From Microthrix sp041394405 (GTDB taxonomy: Bacteria; Actinomycetota; Acidimicrobiia; Acidimicrobiales; Microtrichaceae): a DNA stretch of 64,000 nucleotides. Under the pieces are notes generated by a model, which did not search any database, had not been told where the DNA came from, and saw only the letters and a list, made by a program, of their open reading frames with translations. The number at the start of each line of letters is the position of its first letter. The stretch's first letter is position 1. The stretch spans positions 244,918 to 308,917 of the forward strand of contig JAWKIF010000010.1 of NCBI GenBank assembly GCA_041394405.1. The letters are read 5' to 3'. The position numbers were made by a program, and so were the translations under genes. Shown here piece by piece: positions 45,472 to 54,429 of the stretch.

Positions 45472-46455
45472 ATGGGTTCAGGAATCCACTACAGCAAAGA
45501 GTTCAAGATCGAGGCGGTTCGCCGTGTCATTGAGTCGTCGAGGACGTACTCGGATGTGGCTAACGAGTTGTCGGTCCACAAGGACACGTTGAGGAAATGG
45601 GTCCGCGAGGTGAAAGAGGACAGGTTGGACGACGACACTGGCGACGCCACAGATGATAAGAAGGCGATGCGTGACCTCAAACGGGAGAACAAGCGTCCTG
45701 AAGATCCAGGTGGCTTTCCTGACACGGCCTTCTTACGCGGCGGATCTGGCGCCGAATGGTATGAGCTGATCATGGCGGAGAAGGCAAACGACGCAACGAT
45801 TTCAACAGAGATGATGTGCGGCGCGGCCGACGTGTCGGAGTCGGGCTACACGCCTGGCGTAAACGGCTGGACCGGCCGCCCACGCCAGCGCGGAGACGTC
45901 ACTGCGAGCTGTCCGAGACGGTCTGTGAGATCTTCACGACCGCAAAGCAGGTACGGGTATCGGCGGATCCACGCCGAGCTCCTCCGGGACGGTTGGGTGG
46001 TGTCGGACCGGACAGTCCGAATTGATGGGAGAACACAAGCTGGTGTCGTGCCATCCGAGGCCTTGGCGTTACTGCACGCAGGCCGACGGCACCCCGCCCG
46101 CAAGCGATCTGATCCGCCGGGATTTCAACGCGACCGAGCCCGGGGTCCGGTTCGTTGGGGACATCACCCAGGTCGATACGTGGGCGGGCCCCGGCTATCT
46201 GGCGACGGTGATCGATCTGAACAAAGCGGGAGGTCGTCGGATGGGCGATCGCGGACCATCACCGTACCGATTTGATCTGTGACGCGATCCGGATGGCGAA
46301 GCGGAACAAGCGGACCCGGCGGCGGGCGATCTTCCATTCGGACCGGGGATCGGAATACACCTCACGCCAGTTCAGACGGTGTTTGAAAGAAGCAAGGATG
46401 CGCCCGTCGATGGGCCGGGTGGGTACGTGCCTGTTAACCGGCCAATACGGCTAGA
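45472..46455 (+). pseudogene. Degenerate IS3-family element (orfA and orfB)
   Basis: OrfA begins at ATG 45472 with a helix-turn-helix domain (YSKEFKIEAVRRVIESSR, VHKDTLRKWVREVK). OrfB pieces occur in several frames: AEKANDATISTEMMCGAADV, YGYRRIHAELLRDGWVVSD, FVGDITQVDTWAGPGYL (first catalytic Asp region) and AIFHSDRGSEYTSRQF (second catalytic region). At least four frame changes and a lost 3' end show it is dead. Confidence 0.8.
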
Positions 46456-46529
46456 CGGGCCAGGCCTAACCAGGGTTATGGAAGAGAAAGTGCTTGTGCC
46501 TGGCGGACGTTTCGGTTACAGATGTAGCT

Positions 46530-46660
46530 ATGTCGATTGTCGGGTTGTCGCTCGAGAAGAACGGCTCTGAGTGGAGTCTTGTCGGTGAGGCGGCCGCTGG
46601 GTTTACTTTGGTGAACGAGTACCTCAACTACCTCGCCGACCGGAACTACTCGCCCACCAC
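46530..46660 (+). pseudogene. Tyrosine-recombinase N-terminal fragment
   Basis: ATG 46530 opens a frame reading MSIVGLSLEKNGSEWSLVGE and then LVNEYLNYLADRNYSPTT, typical of the SAM-like core-binding start of phage-type integrases. At ACTCGCCCACCACC the sequence switches directly, and in frame, into RHS DNA (SSVDPDGKKTASGYA). No catalytic domain remains. Confidence 0.6.
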
Positions 46661-48556
46661 CTCCAGCGTCGACCCCGACGGCAAGAAGACCGCCAGCGGG
46701 TACGCGACCCGAAGGCATGATGTGCAGACATCCACGACCGTCGACCCCGCAGGTGCGGCGCTCACCACGTCGGAGTCGTTTGAAGACCCGACGACCTCCG
46801 GCGGCTACTGCGCGGCGTCTGCCCGCCAGTTGCCCGCCAGGGCCGCCTCGGCCACGTCGACAGCGTGGTATTCCGCCACCGCCACAGCCGCGAACCCGTG
46901 TGTGTCGGGTTCGCCGACGGTGGGAGCGCACGGCAGCGAACCCGAACCTCAGCAGACCCCGACGGCACTTGACCCGCAAGCCCCGATCGTCACCGAATCG
47001 GTCTATGACCTCGATGGGAACACCGTCGCCTCCCGAGTCGGAACCGAACCGTGGACCTGCGCCACCTTCGACGCCCGAGGCCGCCCGGCCACCGTCCTTC
47101 CGCACCTACATTGGCAACCCGGCCACCGTCACCCACAACTACGCCGTGTCGGGCAACCCGGCGTTGACAACGTCGGCGACCGACCCGGCGGACCGTCACT
47201 GGTGTGGTCTCCTCGGCCGCACGGTCAGCACCGACGTGTGGGGTGCGACCAGCCAGGCCACCCAACCAGGCCGGGCAGGTCACCCAAACATCGAACCCGG
47301 TCGTTACCCACTCCGAGCGGGGCCTGCAACCCCAACCTGGGGCAACTCGAACGGGTCGGCCCGGCGGCGTTGCCGATGGCGCTGGTCAGCTACGACGGTG
47401 TTGGGCGTGGCGCCACACGGTCACCTACCCGATTGGGTACGGAAACAGCCTCGGCACCTACGCCTACGACGACCTCGGGCGCGAGCAGTCTCGCTCACCT
47501 GGACAGGTCCGGGCGCCGCGCTCATCACCTCGAACAGCGTCACCAGGTCGTTGGCGGGGCGTGTCGAGCCCGACCAGGCGGTCGTGGCACCGACCCGAAC
47601 CCGTCGGGGGCGAACTACGTCTATGACGGGGCAGGGCGGCGCCACCGACGCCTGGACCCCTGCTCAACGCACCCAATGCGTTCGCCCCGTCCGGGGATGC
47701 GGTGTGGCGACGGCTGCGGGAGAGAACTCGAACCGCACCTTTCAAGACCGTGATCCCTGCTGGAGGGTCACCCGCGGCGACGACGTTCTGTTACGACCAC
47801 GCCGACCGGTTGACCTCGACCACGACCCCCGGCATTGGCACCCTCGCCTATGACAGCCATGGCAATACCACCGGTTGTTCGGCGAAACCCACGGGTACGA
47901 CCAGGCAGACCGGCACCTCCAGCACCTCCAGGGTGCCACCACGGTCACCTACATCAGGGACGTCACCGATCGGCTTGTCCAGCGGGAGGCCACTGGTGAC
48001 ACCGACAGTCCGTTACTGGTATGGGGACGGGTCCGACGGTGCGTCGGGTACGACCAGCACTTCAGGTGCGGCGTTGACAGTTCGGTCGGTCTTCCCGGTG
48101 GTGCGTCGCTCACCTTTGATCACAGCACCAGCAGCGCCACTTGGCAGTATCCGAACCTTCACGGTGATCTTGTTGCCACCGCCGACAACACTGGCGCCAA
48201 GGTCGGGGCAACGGTCAGCACGACCCCGACGGGAACCTCACAGCGGGCAGCGTGCCGGACAACCTGGCCGGGGACATGGATTTCGGCTGGCACGGCGCCG
48301 CCGGTCGGCCCGCTTGAACACGCCGACAGCCTCAACCCGACCATCGAGATGGGTGCCCGCCAATACAACCCCACCCTCGGCGAGGTTCCTCGAAACCGAC
48401 CCGATCGAAGGGCGGCTGCATAACGGCTATGTCTACACCTTTGGTGACCCCGTCAACTCTTCAGACATCACCGGCGAGAGAGTGTGTTGGGAGACCCTGA
48501 ACGTATTGGAGGGAATCGCACACAAGAGGTTAGGTCCACGAACCCACACACCTTGA
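46650..48556 (+). pseudogene. Displaced partial RHS copy 2 with a different tip
   Basis: Closely related DNA to 41500-43255 of the full-length RHS gene, without signal, PA14 or early repeats. Numerous 1-5 base indels and swaps break the frame repeatedly (for example near 46810, 46920, 47095, 47250, 47570 and 48220). The frame recovers at the core end (FLETDPIEGRLHNGYVYTFG) and continues into a new tip GERVCWETLNVLEG that stops at about 48556. Some defects could be assembly errors within a repeat. Confidence 0.8.
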
Positions 48557-49440
48557 CCAAGTTCCTCGGCCTCTTTTACAGGAGCATCGTTCTATTCGGT
48601 CTGCCCGACTATAGCGCAAGCGAACTGTAACGCAAGAACAGTCGACAACGTCGAACGGAGTACCGCTATATCAGGAGAGAAGGAAGGTACAAGGTGTATC
48701 GGTGGCGCTATAGATACACGTACACGTCCAGACTCTATTCCAAGCTGGGTTCTTTGGGACTATATGCTTTCAAGAGAGTTCAGACATACCACACAGGTAA
48801 ACGGTGTTACCCTCACGGGTGTTCTCGTTGGCGAACACTTCGCGCCTGCGAGGGTATAGTCGATTCCCGTGCTCTCGCAGTACTGACGCATGGATGCGAT
48901 GAGGGACGCAATGCAGTTCTTTTGGCAGGCGGCCCAGGATTTGGCGCCGGATTCGTCTTTGTTCTTGTAGCTCGGGCGATCGCTCAGACGTGGAGCGTCT
49001 GTCGGGACCAATTGAGGTCGTCTGGTGAAGGCAGATTCCTGAGGGCGCCAGCAATCCGTGATCAGCCGGTCGTTGACCGGGTGACGGCGGAATGGCGGAT
49101 AGTATTCTTGAGTGGTCTAGCTGTTGCGATTTGGGCGAGGATGGCTGCGGGGATACGTGAGCTGCCCCAGGCACGCCCGGCCCCGTCAACGCAACCTCAG
49201 GTGCGATGGGAGAATCTGCCCACTCTTTATACTCTATTGGTTCCTGGACGTGCGGGCCAAACGCAGGAGCGATTGAGCTTCGTCTGTTTGGTACGCTGGA
49301 GCCGATAGGTTCGAGCGGGGCAGCGCATGCGGCGGCCAGAACAGCCGGGCAACACGCAAACCTCGACCCCTGAGGCGGTGAGTTTCGGGGTCAGCTCATG
49401 AAGAGAAATGCAGTAGAGTCCAACTCCAATCTGGGTTCAG
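48557..49440. other. Low-GC degenerate stretch after RHS copy 2
   Basis: About 880 bp without a convincing gene. On the plus strand near 48650-48800 a Tyr/Arg-rich run (WRYRYTYTSRLYSKLG, HTGKRCYPHG) looks like the displaced continuation of the copy 2 tip after a frameshift. Open frames on the minus strand (48760-49189) have no recognisable family or codon bias. GC content is visibly lower than in housekeeping regions. Confidence 0.45.
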
Positions 49441-49447
49441 AGTATTT

Positions 49448-49837
49448 GTGGGATCTCGCGGTTCGTGGCCAGGTCTGGCGCACTTCTTGGGAAGAACAGT
49501 TTGCGAGCGAAACGATGGTGACTTGTGTGCCTTCGTGTTCAAGCACATTGGCAAGGCATACGTTGTTCTGTGTGCGTTGCTCGCAGCTCAGGCCATTTTT
49601 TGGGCTGATCCCAGCTACCTCCCCTATAACGCGCTGTTAGTTGTCACGTTTCCGCTGGGGCTCATCGCTGACTACATCACTTATGTGGGTGGAACGATAC
49701 TCTTCGGGCCCAACCCGGGGGTCGTGGGTTCAATGCTCACCTTTATCCTGTGGGTGGCAATCGCCACGGTGCAGATGTTCGCAGTCCGGACGCTGATCCG
49801 GGACCTGCGCCGAAAGCGCGCAGACCGTGAGCAGTGA
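49448..49837 (+). CDS. Small three-helix membrane protein (possible RHS-tip partner)
   Basis: Up to 129 residues from GTG 49448; the true start may be further in (TTG or GTG near 49520). Three hydrophobic segments are clear: AYVVLCALLAAQAIFWA, LLVVTFPLGLIADYIT and VGSMLTFILWVAIATVQMF, followed by a basic tail RDLRRKRADREQ. It lies between the copy 2 tip remains and RHS copy 3. No named family; layout resembles small actinobacterial proteins of the SCO4225 type. Immunity or partner role is inferred from position only. Confidence 0.5.
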   Translation: MGSRGSWPGLAHFLGRTVCERNDGDLCAFVFKHIGKAYVVLCALLAAQAIFWADPSYLPYNALLVVTFPLGLIADYITYVGGTILFGPNPGVVGSMLTFILWVAIATVQMFAVRTLIRDLRRKRADREQ

Positions 49838-49876
49838 TCTCCATTGCCGGGCCCTAGCTCGCGACACGGTGATCAC

Positions 49877-51199
49877 TCTGACAGCGTGACCAGGTCGTTG
49901 GCGGGGCGTGTCGTTGACCAGGCGGTCGATGGCATCGATCCGAACCCGTCGGGGGCGAATTACGTCTATGACGGGGCAGGGCGCCTTACCGACGCATGGA
50001 CCCTGCTCAACGCACCCGAAACCGCGTTCGCCTCGTCGGGGGTTGCGGGCTTGCGACGAATTGGGGAAATCGAACCACCAAGACCGTGATCCCTGCGGGA
50101 GGGTCACCACGGCGACGACGTTCTGTTACGACCACGCCGACCGGTTGACCTCGACCACGACCCCCGGCGGATCGGCACCCTCGCCTATGACAGCCACGGC
50201 AATACCACCGAGTTTTTCGGCGAAACCCACGGGTACGACCAGGCAGACCGGCACCTCAGCACCTCCAAGGGTGCCACCACGGTCACCTACATCAGGGACG
50301 TCGCCGATCGGCTTGTCCAGCGGGAGGCCACTGGTGAACCGACGGTCCGCTACTGGTATGGGGACGGGTCCGACAGTGCGTCGGGCACGACCAGCAGTTC
50401 GGGTGCGGCGTTGACCAGTTCGGTCGGTCTCGCCGGTGGTGCGTCGGCCACCTTTGATCACAGCACCAGCAGCGCCACTTGGCAGTATCCGAACCTTCAC
50501 GGTGATCTTGTTGCCACCGCCGACAATACTGGCGCCAAGGTCGGTGCAACGGTCAGCTATGACCCGGACGGGAACCTCACGGCGGGCAGCGTGCCGAACA
50601 ACCTGGCCGGGGACATGGACTTCGGCTGGCACGGTGCTGCAAGTCGGCCGCTTGAACACGCCGACAGCCTCAACCCGACCATCGAGATGGGTGCCCGCCA
50701 ATATAACCCCACACTCGGACGTTTCCTCGAAACCGACCCCATGGAGGGCGGCTGTTCGAACGCGTATGTCTACACGCATGGCGATCCAATCAATACAAGC
50801 GATCTTTCCGGCGAAAGGGTTTGTCGCCAGAGCCGCACCGTGTGGAAAGGTCGTACTCATTGGGGCGGGTGGGGCGGGAAGACCTACCTTGGCAGTTGGT
50901 TTGGTGGTTTCGGGTGGGTTCGTGCCAGATACGGCTGGTTCGAGTTCACGTTCCGGCGTGTCGAGTACCATTGGTACTGGCGGCGCGGAGTGCGGCACGT
51001 AAAGGCCCGCTGCCTATGGTATATGGCCACGGCCGTTAGGACCCAGTTTCAGTGGGGAATAGGCGCGGGGCCGACTCGACTTCGTTGGAGCAAGACGGTG
51101 ATGACTGTGACGGAGAATTACTATCGGAGCGCGAGTTCGCGTTGGTCCTACTTCAGGGTGGGTCGGACGCAGGGTGGGCCCTGCGAATGGTGGACTTAG
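49877..51199 (+). pseudogene. Displaced partial RHS copy 3 with an intact third tip
   Basis: Starts abruptly inside the YD-repeat region (homologous to 42387 onward of the full-length gene). Small indels break the frame between about 50010 and 50190; from 50190 the RHS frame is open to 51199, but the first possible start is TTG 50411, so it has no proper initiation of its own. The core end RFLETDPMEGGCSNAYVYTHG leads into a tip of about 140 residues, very rich in Trp/Tyr/Arg (VEYHWYWRRGVRHVKARC) and ending GGPCEWWT. Typical of a silent cassette that would be used only after recombination into the complete gene. Confidence 0.8.
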
Positions 51200-51227
51200 C
51201 GGGTGGGCTACCGACGGAGGAGGTTTC

Positions 51228-51437
51228 GTGGCTCCTGGTAAATCTATTCTATTGGCTGTAGCCAAGACCATCCTCATAGTGCAGTGGCTTGCGCTTGTTC
51301 TCTCTCTTGCCTGGAGTCTTGCCCAACATGACTATGTTGTCGTAGCCGTAACTGTCGCATATCTTCCCGTGAATCTGTGGATCTCGTGCGGCGTGCTGGC
51401 ACGCATTCAGCGACGTCAGCCTGAAGGAGGTCGGTGA
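51228..51437 (+). CDS. Small two-helix membrane protein after RHS copy 3 (possible tip partner)
   Basis: A 69-residue protein from GTG 51228 with an excellent ribosome binding site (GGAGGAGG at 51216-51223) starting 29 bp after the copy 3 stop. Two membrane helices: LLAVAKTILIVQWLALVLSL and VVVAVTVAYLPVNLWISCGV, then a charged tail. The strong Shine-Dalgarno supports a real gene even though the upstream cassette is silent. Immunity or chaperone function is inferred from position. Confidence 0.6.
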   Translation: MAPGKSILLAVAKTILIVQWLALVLSLAWSLAQHDYVVVAVTVAYLPVNLWISCGVLARIQRRQPEGGR

Positions 51438-51449
51438 GTTCCAGGGGAT

Positions 51450-52632
51450 GCTCCTATGGATGTCAAGGGGTGATGTTGAAGTCGGCTCGGATGGCTTGGT
51501 AGACCTCGCGCGCGATGTAGCGCTTGAGGCAGCGGATGATGTCTTGGGTGGATTTCTGTTCCGCTGCGCGCCGCTCGCGGTAGGCGCGGGTGGTGTCGTC
51601 GTGGCGTAGACGGCAGAGGGTGATTCTGTAGAGCGCCGCGTTGGCGTGGCGGTCGCCTCCCCGGTTGAGTCGATGTCGGGTGGTCCGTCCTGAGGATGCC
51701 GGAACGGGGGCGACACCGCACAGGTGCGCGAACGCTGCAGAGCTTTTGAGCCGTTCGGGGTTGTCGCCCGCGGTGACGAGGAGTTGTCCAGCGACGTCGG
51801 TCCCGACACCGAAGAGGTTGACCAGGGTTGGAGCGGTGACTTCAACAAGATGGTCAAGGTCCGCGTCCAGGTCGGCGATCTCGTCGTCGAGGTTTCGGAC
51901 CCGTCGAGCGAGGGTCTTGAGCGCTGCTTTGGTGGCGGCGGTCGTGCTGTCAAGGTGCCCTTCACCGGTTCGTGTGACCCGGAACCTGGCGCAGCGGTCG
52001 ATGAGCGCCGCCTTGTCGAGCCCGGTGAGGTCCTCACGGAGACCGGCGGGTGCTGAGGTGATCGTGGCTTTGAGCTGCACGATCGCTGCGACACGGGCTT
52101 TGATAGCCGAGTTCCGTGCGACTCGCAGCACACGGATCATTTCCACGTTGCCGTCCCGGGTTTTGGGGACCGCCGATGCCCGTCCGGACATTGCTGCACG
52201 CGCGGCTGCGTAGGCGTCGATCGGGTCGGACTTGCCTTGGAACCTGCGGGTCTTGCGGTCGGCACGATCGACCTCGACCACGTCAAACCCGTGAGCTGTG
52301 AGCTGCCGGCACAGCTCTGCTCCGTAGGTGCCCGTTCCCTCGATCCCGATCCGGAGAACCGATCCCCAGCCGGTCATCCAGTCTTCGAGTTGCAGGTAGC
52401 CGGCGTTGGTGGTTGGGAAGCCTTGGTGGGCGATCTCACGGCCGATCGTGTCGATGATGGCGACCATGTGAATGTCGGCGTGGGTGTCGATTCCGACCCC
52501 AACCGTTCGGTCAGCGTGGTCTTGGTTGGTGCTCATTGTCCGCCTCCTGGGTTGTGGTAGGGGGTGTCACCACCAGCAGGTCCGGACAAGACAGTGAAGG
52601 GCGCATAATCCTGGTGTGCGCAGGCTCCTATG
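51450..52632 (-). mobile_element. IS110-family insertion sequence (ends tentative)
   Basis: An intact IS110 transposase gene is bracketed by a 9-bp direct repeat GCTCCTATG at 51450-51458 and 52624-52632, which may mark the ends or the target core. IS110 elements lack inverted repeats and use a bridge RNA from their non-coding end; here that would be encoded upstream of the transposase, between 52537 and about 52790. It sits 12 bp after the small membrane-protein gene. Confidence 0.65.
51463..52536 (-). CDS. IS110-family transposase (DEDD, serine-dependent)
   Basis: A 357-residue transposase starting at ATG 52536 behind GGAGGCGGACA. The RuvC-like DEDD domain has VGVGIDTHADIHMVAII, IGIEGTGTYGAELCRQL and KSDPIDAYAAARA. 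The C-terminal Tnp domain contains LFGVGTDVAGQLLVTAGDNP, HLCGVAPVPASSGRTTRHRL and the serine region RGGDRHANAALYRI. No frame disruption, so probably functional. Confidence 0.93.
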   Translation of the reverse strand: MSTNQDHADRTVGVGIDTHADIHMVAIIDTIGREIAHQGFPTTNAGYLQLEDWMTGWGSVLRIGIEGTGTYGAELCRQLTAHGFDVVEVDRADRKTRRFQGKSDPIDAYAAARAAMSGRASAVPKTRDGNVEMIRVLRVARNSAIKARVAAIVQLKATITSAPAGLREDLTGLDKAALIDRCARFRVTRTGEGHLDSTTAATKAALKTLARRVRNLDDEIADLDADLDHLVEVTAPTLVNLFGVGTDVAGQLLVTAGDNPERLKSSAAFAHLCGVAPVPASSGRTTRHRLNRGGDRHANAALYRITLCRLRHDDTTRAYRERRAAEQKSTQDIIRCLKRYIAREVYQAIRADFNITP

Positions 52633-52790
52633 AGGTCACGATCCTCCGGTGGTGAACCCGGTGGTACAGGGCCAGGGTGTCCCGGTCGACAGATCCCCGA
52701 TGCATGACAATCCCGCCTTTCGCGGGTGCGTCAGTCAGTGCAAGAGTCAGATCGAAACAAGCCCGGACCTGTACCTCCATCATTGTCACT
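52537..52790. other. Non-coding stretch between IS110 and the IS30 remnant
   Basis: No gene seen. It should include the non-coding left end of IS110 and possibly its bridge-RNA template. A hairpin CCCGC-CTTTC-GCGGG lies near 52712-52726. Confidence 0.4.
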
Positions 52791-53066
52791 GTCAGTGCAC
52801 GCGACCGGTCAGAATGGCCGGGCTACCCGCACACACCGACCCCTGGAGCCTCAAGCATGCCACGCCACCCGATCGCGGCAGACGAACGCGACCTCATTCA
52901 TCAACGCCTGTCAGTCGATAGGAGTGTGGCGCACGCGGAGATCGCTCGTGAGCTCGAACGCGACCGGTCAACCATCTCACGCGAAGTGAGGCGCAACGGC
53001 GGCCGTCACGCCTACCGGCCTTCAGCAGCGGGTGAAGCGGCGGTCATTGAGCGCCGTGGGGTCCGG
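52791..53066 (+). pseudogene. IS30-family transposase 5' remnant (copy B)
   Basis: Same leader as copy A followed by ATG 52857 and the IS30 helix-turn-helix region: MPRHPIAADERDLIHQRLSV, AHAEIARELERDRSTISREV, RRNGGRHAYRPSAAGEAA. It stops after about 70 residues and runs into unrelated sequence; the catalytic DDE domain is missing. Confidence 0.8.
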
Positions 53067-53095
53067 CCCCACAGTCGGGAGACCGGTTCGGAAGC

Positions 53096-53404
53096 ATGGA
53101 ACTGATGTCGAAGTTCCGTCAGTCTCTCATGCTCTGGTTTGTGATGCTGGCGGGAGCCAACTTCGTGTGTCTGATTGCAGTAGTCGCTCTGGAGCCGGCT
53201 GGTTTCGATCTGTGCGATCACTTCGCCTCACCAGCGTCGCAGAGGGCGCAGTGGGTGGCGGTCGGGGTATTCGTGGTTGTCGCTACAGGGGTCACGTTGT
53301 GGATGTCTGCAGGATTGAAGTGGCTGAGGCTTTCGCTGGCCGCCTACAACGCGGTTCTTTGGCTCGGGTTGATGCACTTTCTTACCACCGGGCAGAATTG
53401 CTGA
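53096..53404 (+). CDS. Small three-helix membrane protein (possible RHS-tip partner)
   Basis: A 102-residue protein from ATG 53096 (MELMSKFRQ; ATG 53105 is an alternative). Helices: LMLWFVMLAGANFVCLIAVV, WVAVGVFVVVATGVTLWMSA and LAAYNAVLWLGLMHFL. No named family. It is the third small membrane protein in this RHS wreckage and may be the orphaned partner of a lost tip. It lies beyond the second IS30 remnant, at the right border of the accessory region. Confidence 0.5.
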   Translation: MELMSKFRQSLMLWFVMLAGANFVCLIAVVALEPAGFDLCDHFASPASQRAQWVAVGVFVVVATGVTLWMSAGLKWLRLSLAAYNAVLWLGLMHFLTTGQNC

Positions 53405-53544
53405 ACGCCATAGCGAGTCTTCCAGTACCCACGCACTCTCAATGAAATGCCGGCACCTCGACTGAGAGTTGGCTGGCCCATCGGTGACCTGCCCGACTCG
53501 AAAGGACCTGGTCGACACCCGTGCTCTCGGTGGCAAACTCAGGC

Positions 53545-54243
53545 ATGGCGCACCCGAGATCAGATGGCACTACGCAGGACCTCTCCGAGATCGAACGGCT
53601 CACCCCGACGGCCGATGGCTGGCACGACGAGCAACAGGTGGCCACCTACCTTGGCCGTGTGGACAAGCTTGCGCCGCGTATCGCGGGGGAAGACCTGCTG
53701 TCCGAGTTGCTGCCTGCCAAGCCAAGCCGAGTGTTGGACCTCGGCGCCGGCGACGGACGGCTCACTGCGTTGGCCCTGAGCCACCGGCCGACAATCCACG
53801 AAGCGGTGCTGCTGGACAATTCCGAGCCGATGCTTGAGCGGGCCCGGGAACGGTTCGCCAAGGACCGTCGGGTCCGAATCCTCAACCACGACATCCGTGA
53901 TCCAATCCCAGATCTTGGCCCGTTCGACCTGATCGTCTCCGGTCTCGCTGTGCATCACCTGGAGCATTCAAGGAAGCGGGCCATCTTCGAGGAGCTATTC
54001 GCCCGCCTCAACCCTGGCGGCCTGTTCGCAAACCTCGACGTGGTCGCTTCAGCCACCCCTGCGCTTCACGCCGACTTTCTCGCTGCGCTTCGCCGAGATG
54101 CCGACGACCCCGAGGACCGATTGGCCCCAATCGAAGACCAACTCAAGTGGATGAGGGCCACCGGCCTCGCCAACGTTGATTGCCTCTGGCGGTGGCGGGG
54201 CCTGGCCCTGATGGTTGGGGTGCGACCCGAATTGGCACAGTAA
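53545..54243 (+). CDS. Class I SAM-dependent methyltransferase
   Basis: A 232-residue protein from ATG 53545 (MAHPRSDGTTQDL); GTG 53521 is an alternative. RVLDLGAGDGRLTALAL is the SAM-binding motif I, LLDNSEPMLERARERF motif II, FDLIVSGLAVHHLEHSRK motif IV, and LNPGGLFANLDVV motif V/VI. The substrate cannot be identified. It marks the return to high-GC ordinary sequence right of the RHS region. Confidence 0.8.
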   Translation: MAHPRSDGTTQDLSEIERLTPTADGWHDEQQVATYLGRVDKLAPRIAGEDLLSELLPAKPSRVLDLGAGDGRLTALALSHRPTIHEAVLLDNSEPMLERARERFAKDRRVRILNHDIRDPIPDLGPFDLIVSGLAVHHLEHSRKRAIFEELFARLNPGGLFANLDVVASATPALHADFLAALRRDADDPEDRLAPIEDQLKWMRATGLANVDCLWRWRGLALMVGVRPELAQ

Positions 54244-54339
54244 CCAGCACCCAATCGGTCGAAGTGCGCGTCCGGGGCAGGAGTGAGGCTGTCGGGCCGA
54301 CACTGATGCCCGGCGGCCGACGAAAGGACTGGGCACCGG

Positions 54340-54397
54340 GACGAATCCACTACAGGATCAAGACGAATCCACTACCGACTGCAGACGAATCCACTAC
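54340..54397 (+). repeat. Three 14-bp direct repeats at exact 22-bp spacing
   Basis: GACGAATCCACTAC occurs without mismatch at 54340, 54362 and 54384, each followed by a different 8-bp spacer. The last copy ends 33 bp before the GTG start of the ATPase gene. The 22-bp period (two helical turns) places all copies on one DNA face, as expected for cooperative binding of a regulator. They could also be iterons or remnants of a slippage event. Confidence 0.85.
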
Positions 54398-54429
54398 GGA
54401 CGGAGCGGAAGCGCGCCATACTGGGGATT

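Noticed and set aside
45014..45533. Plus-strand ORF 45057-45533 as a gene
   Set aside because: The opposite strand encodes recognisable IS66 TnpC sequence; the plus frame is its shadow.
48760..49189. Minus-strand ORFs near 48.8-49.2 kb as a transposase fragment
   Set aside because: Neither frame shows a recognisable transposase motif or GC-rich third positions.
54340..54397. CRISPR array
   Set aside because: Only three 14-bp repeats with 8-bp spacers and no cas genes; dimensions fit an operator, not CRISPR.
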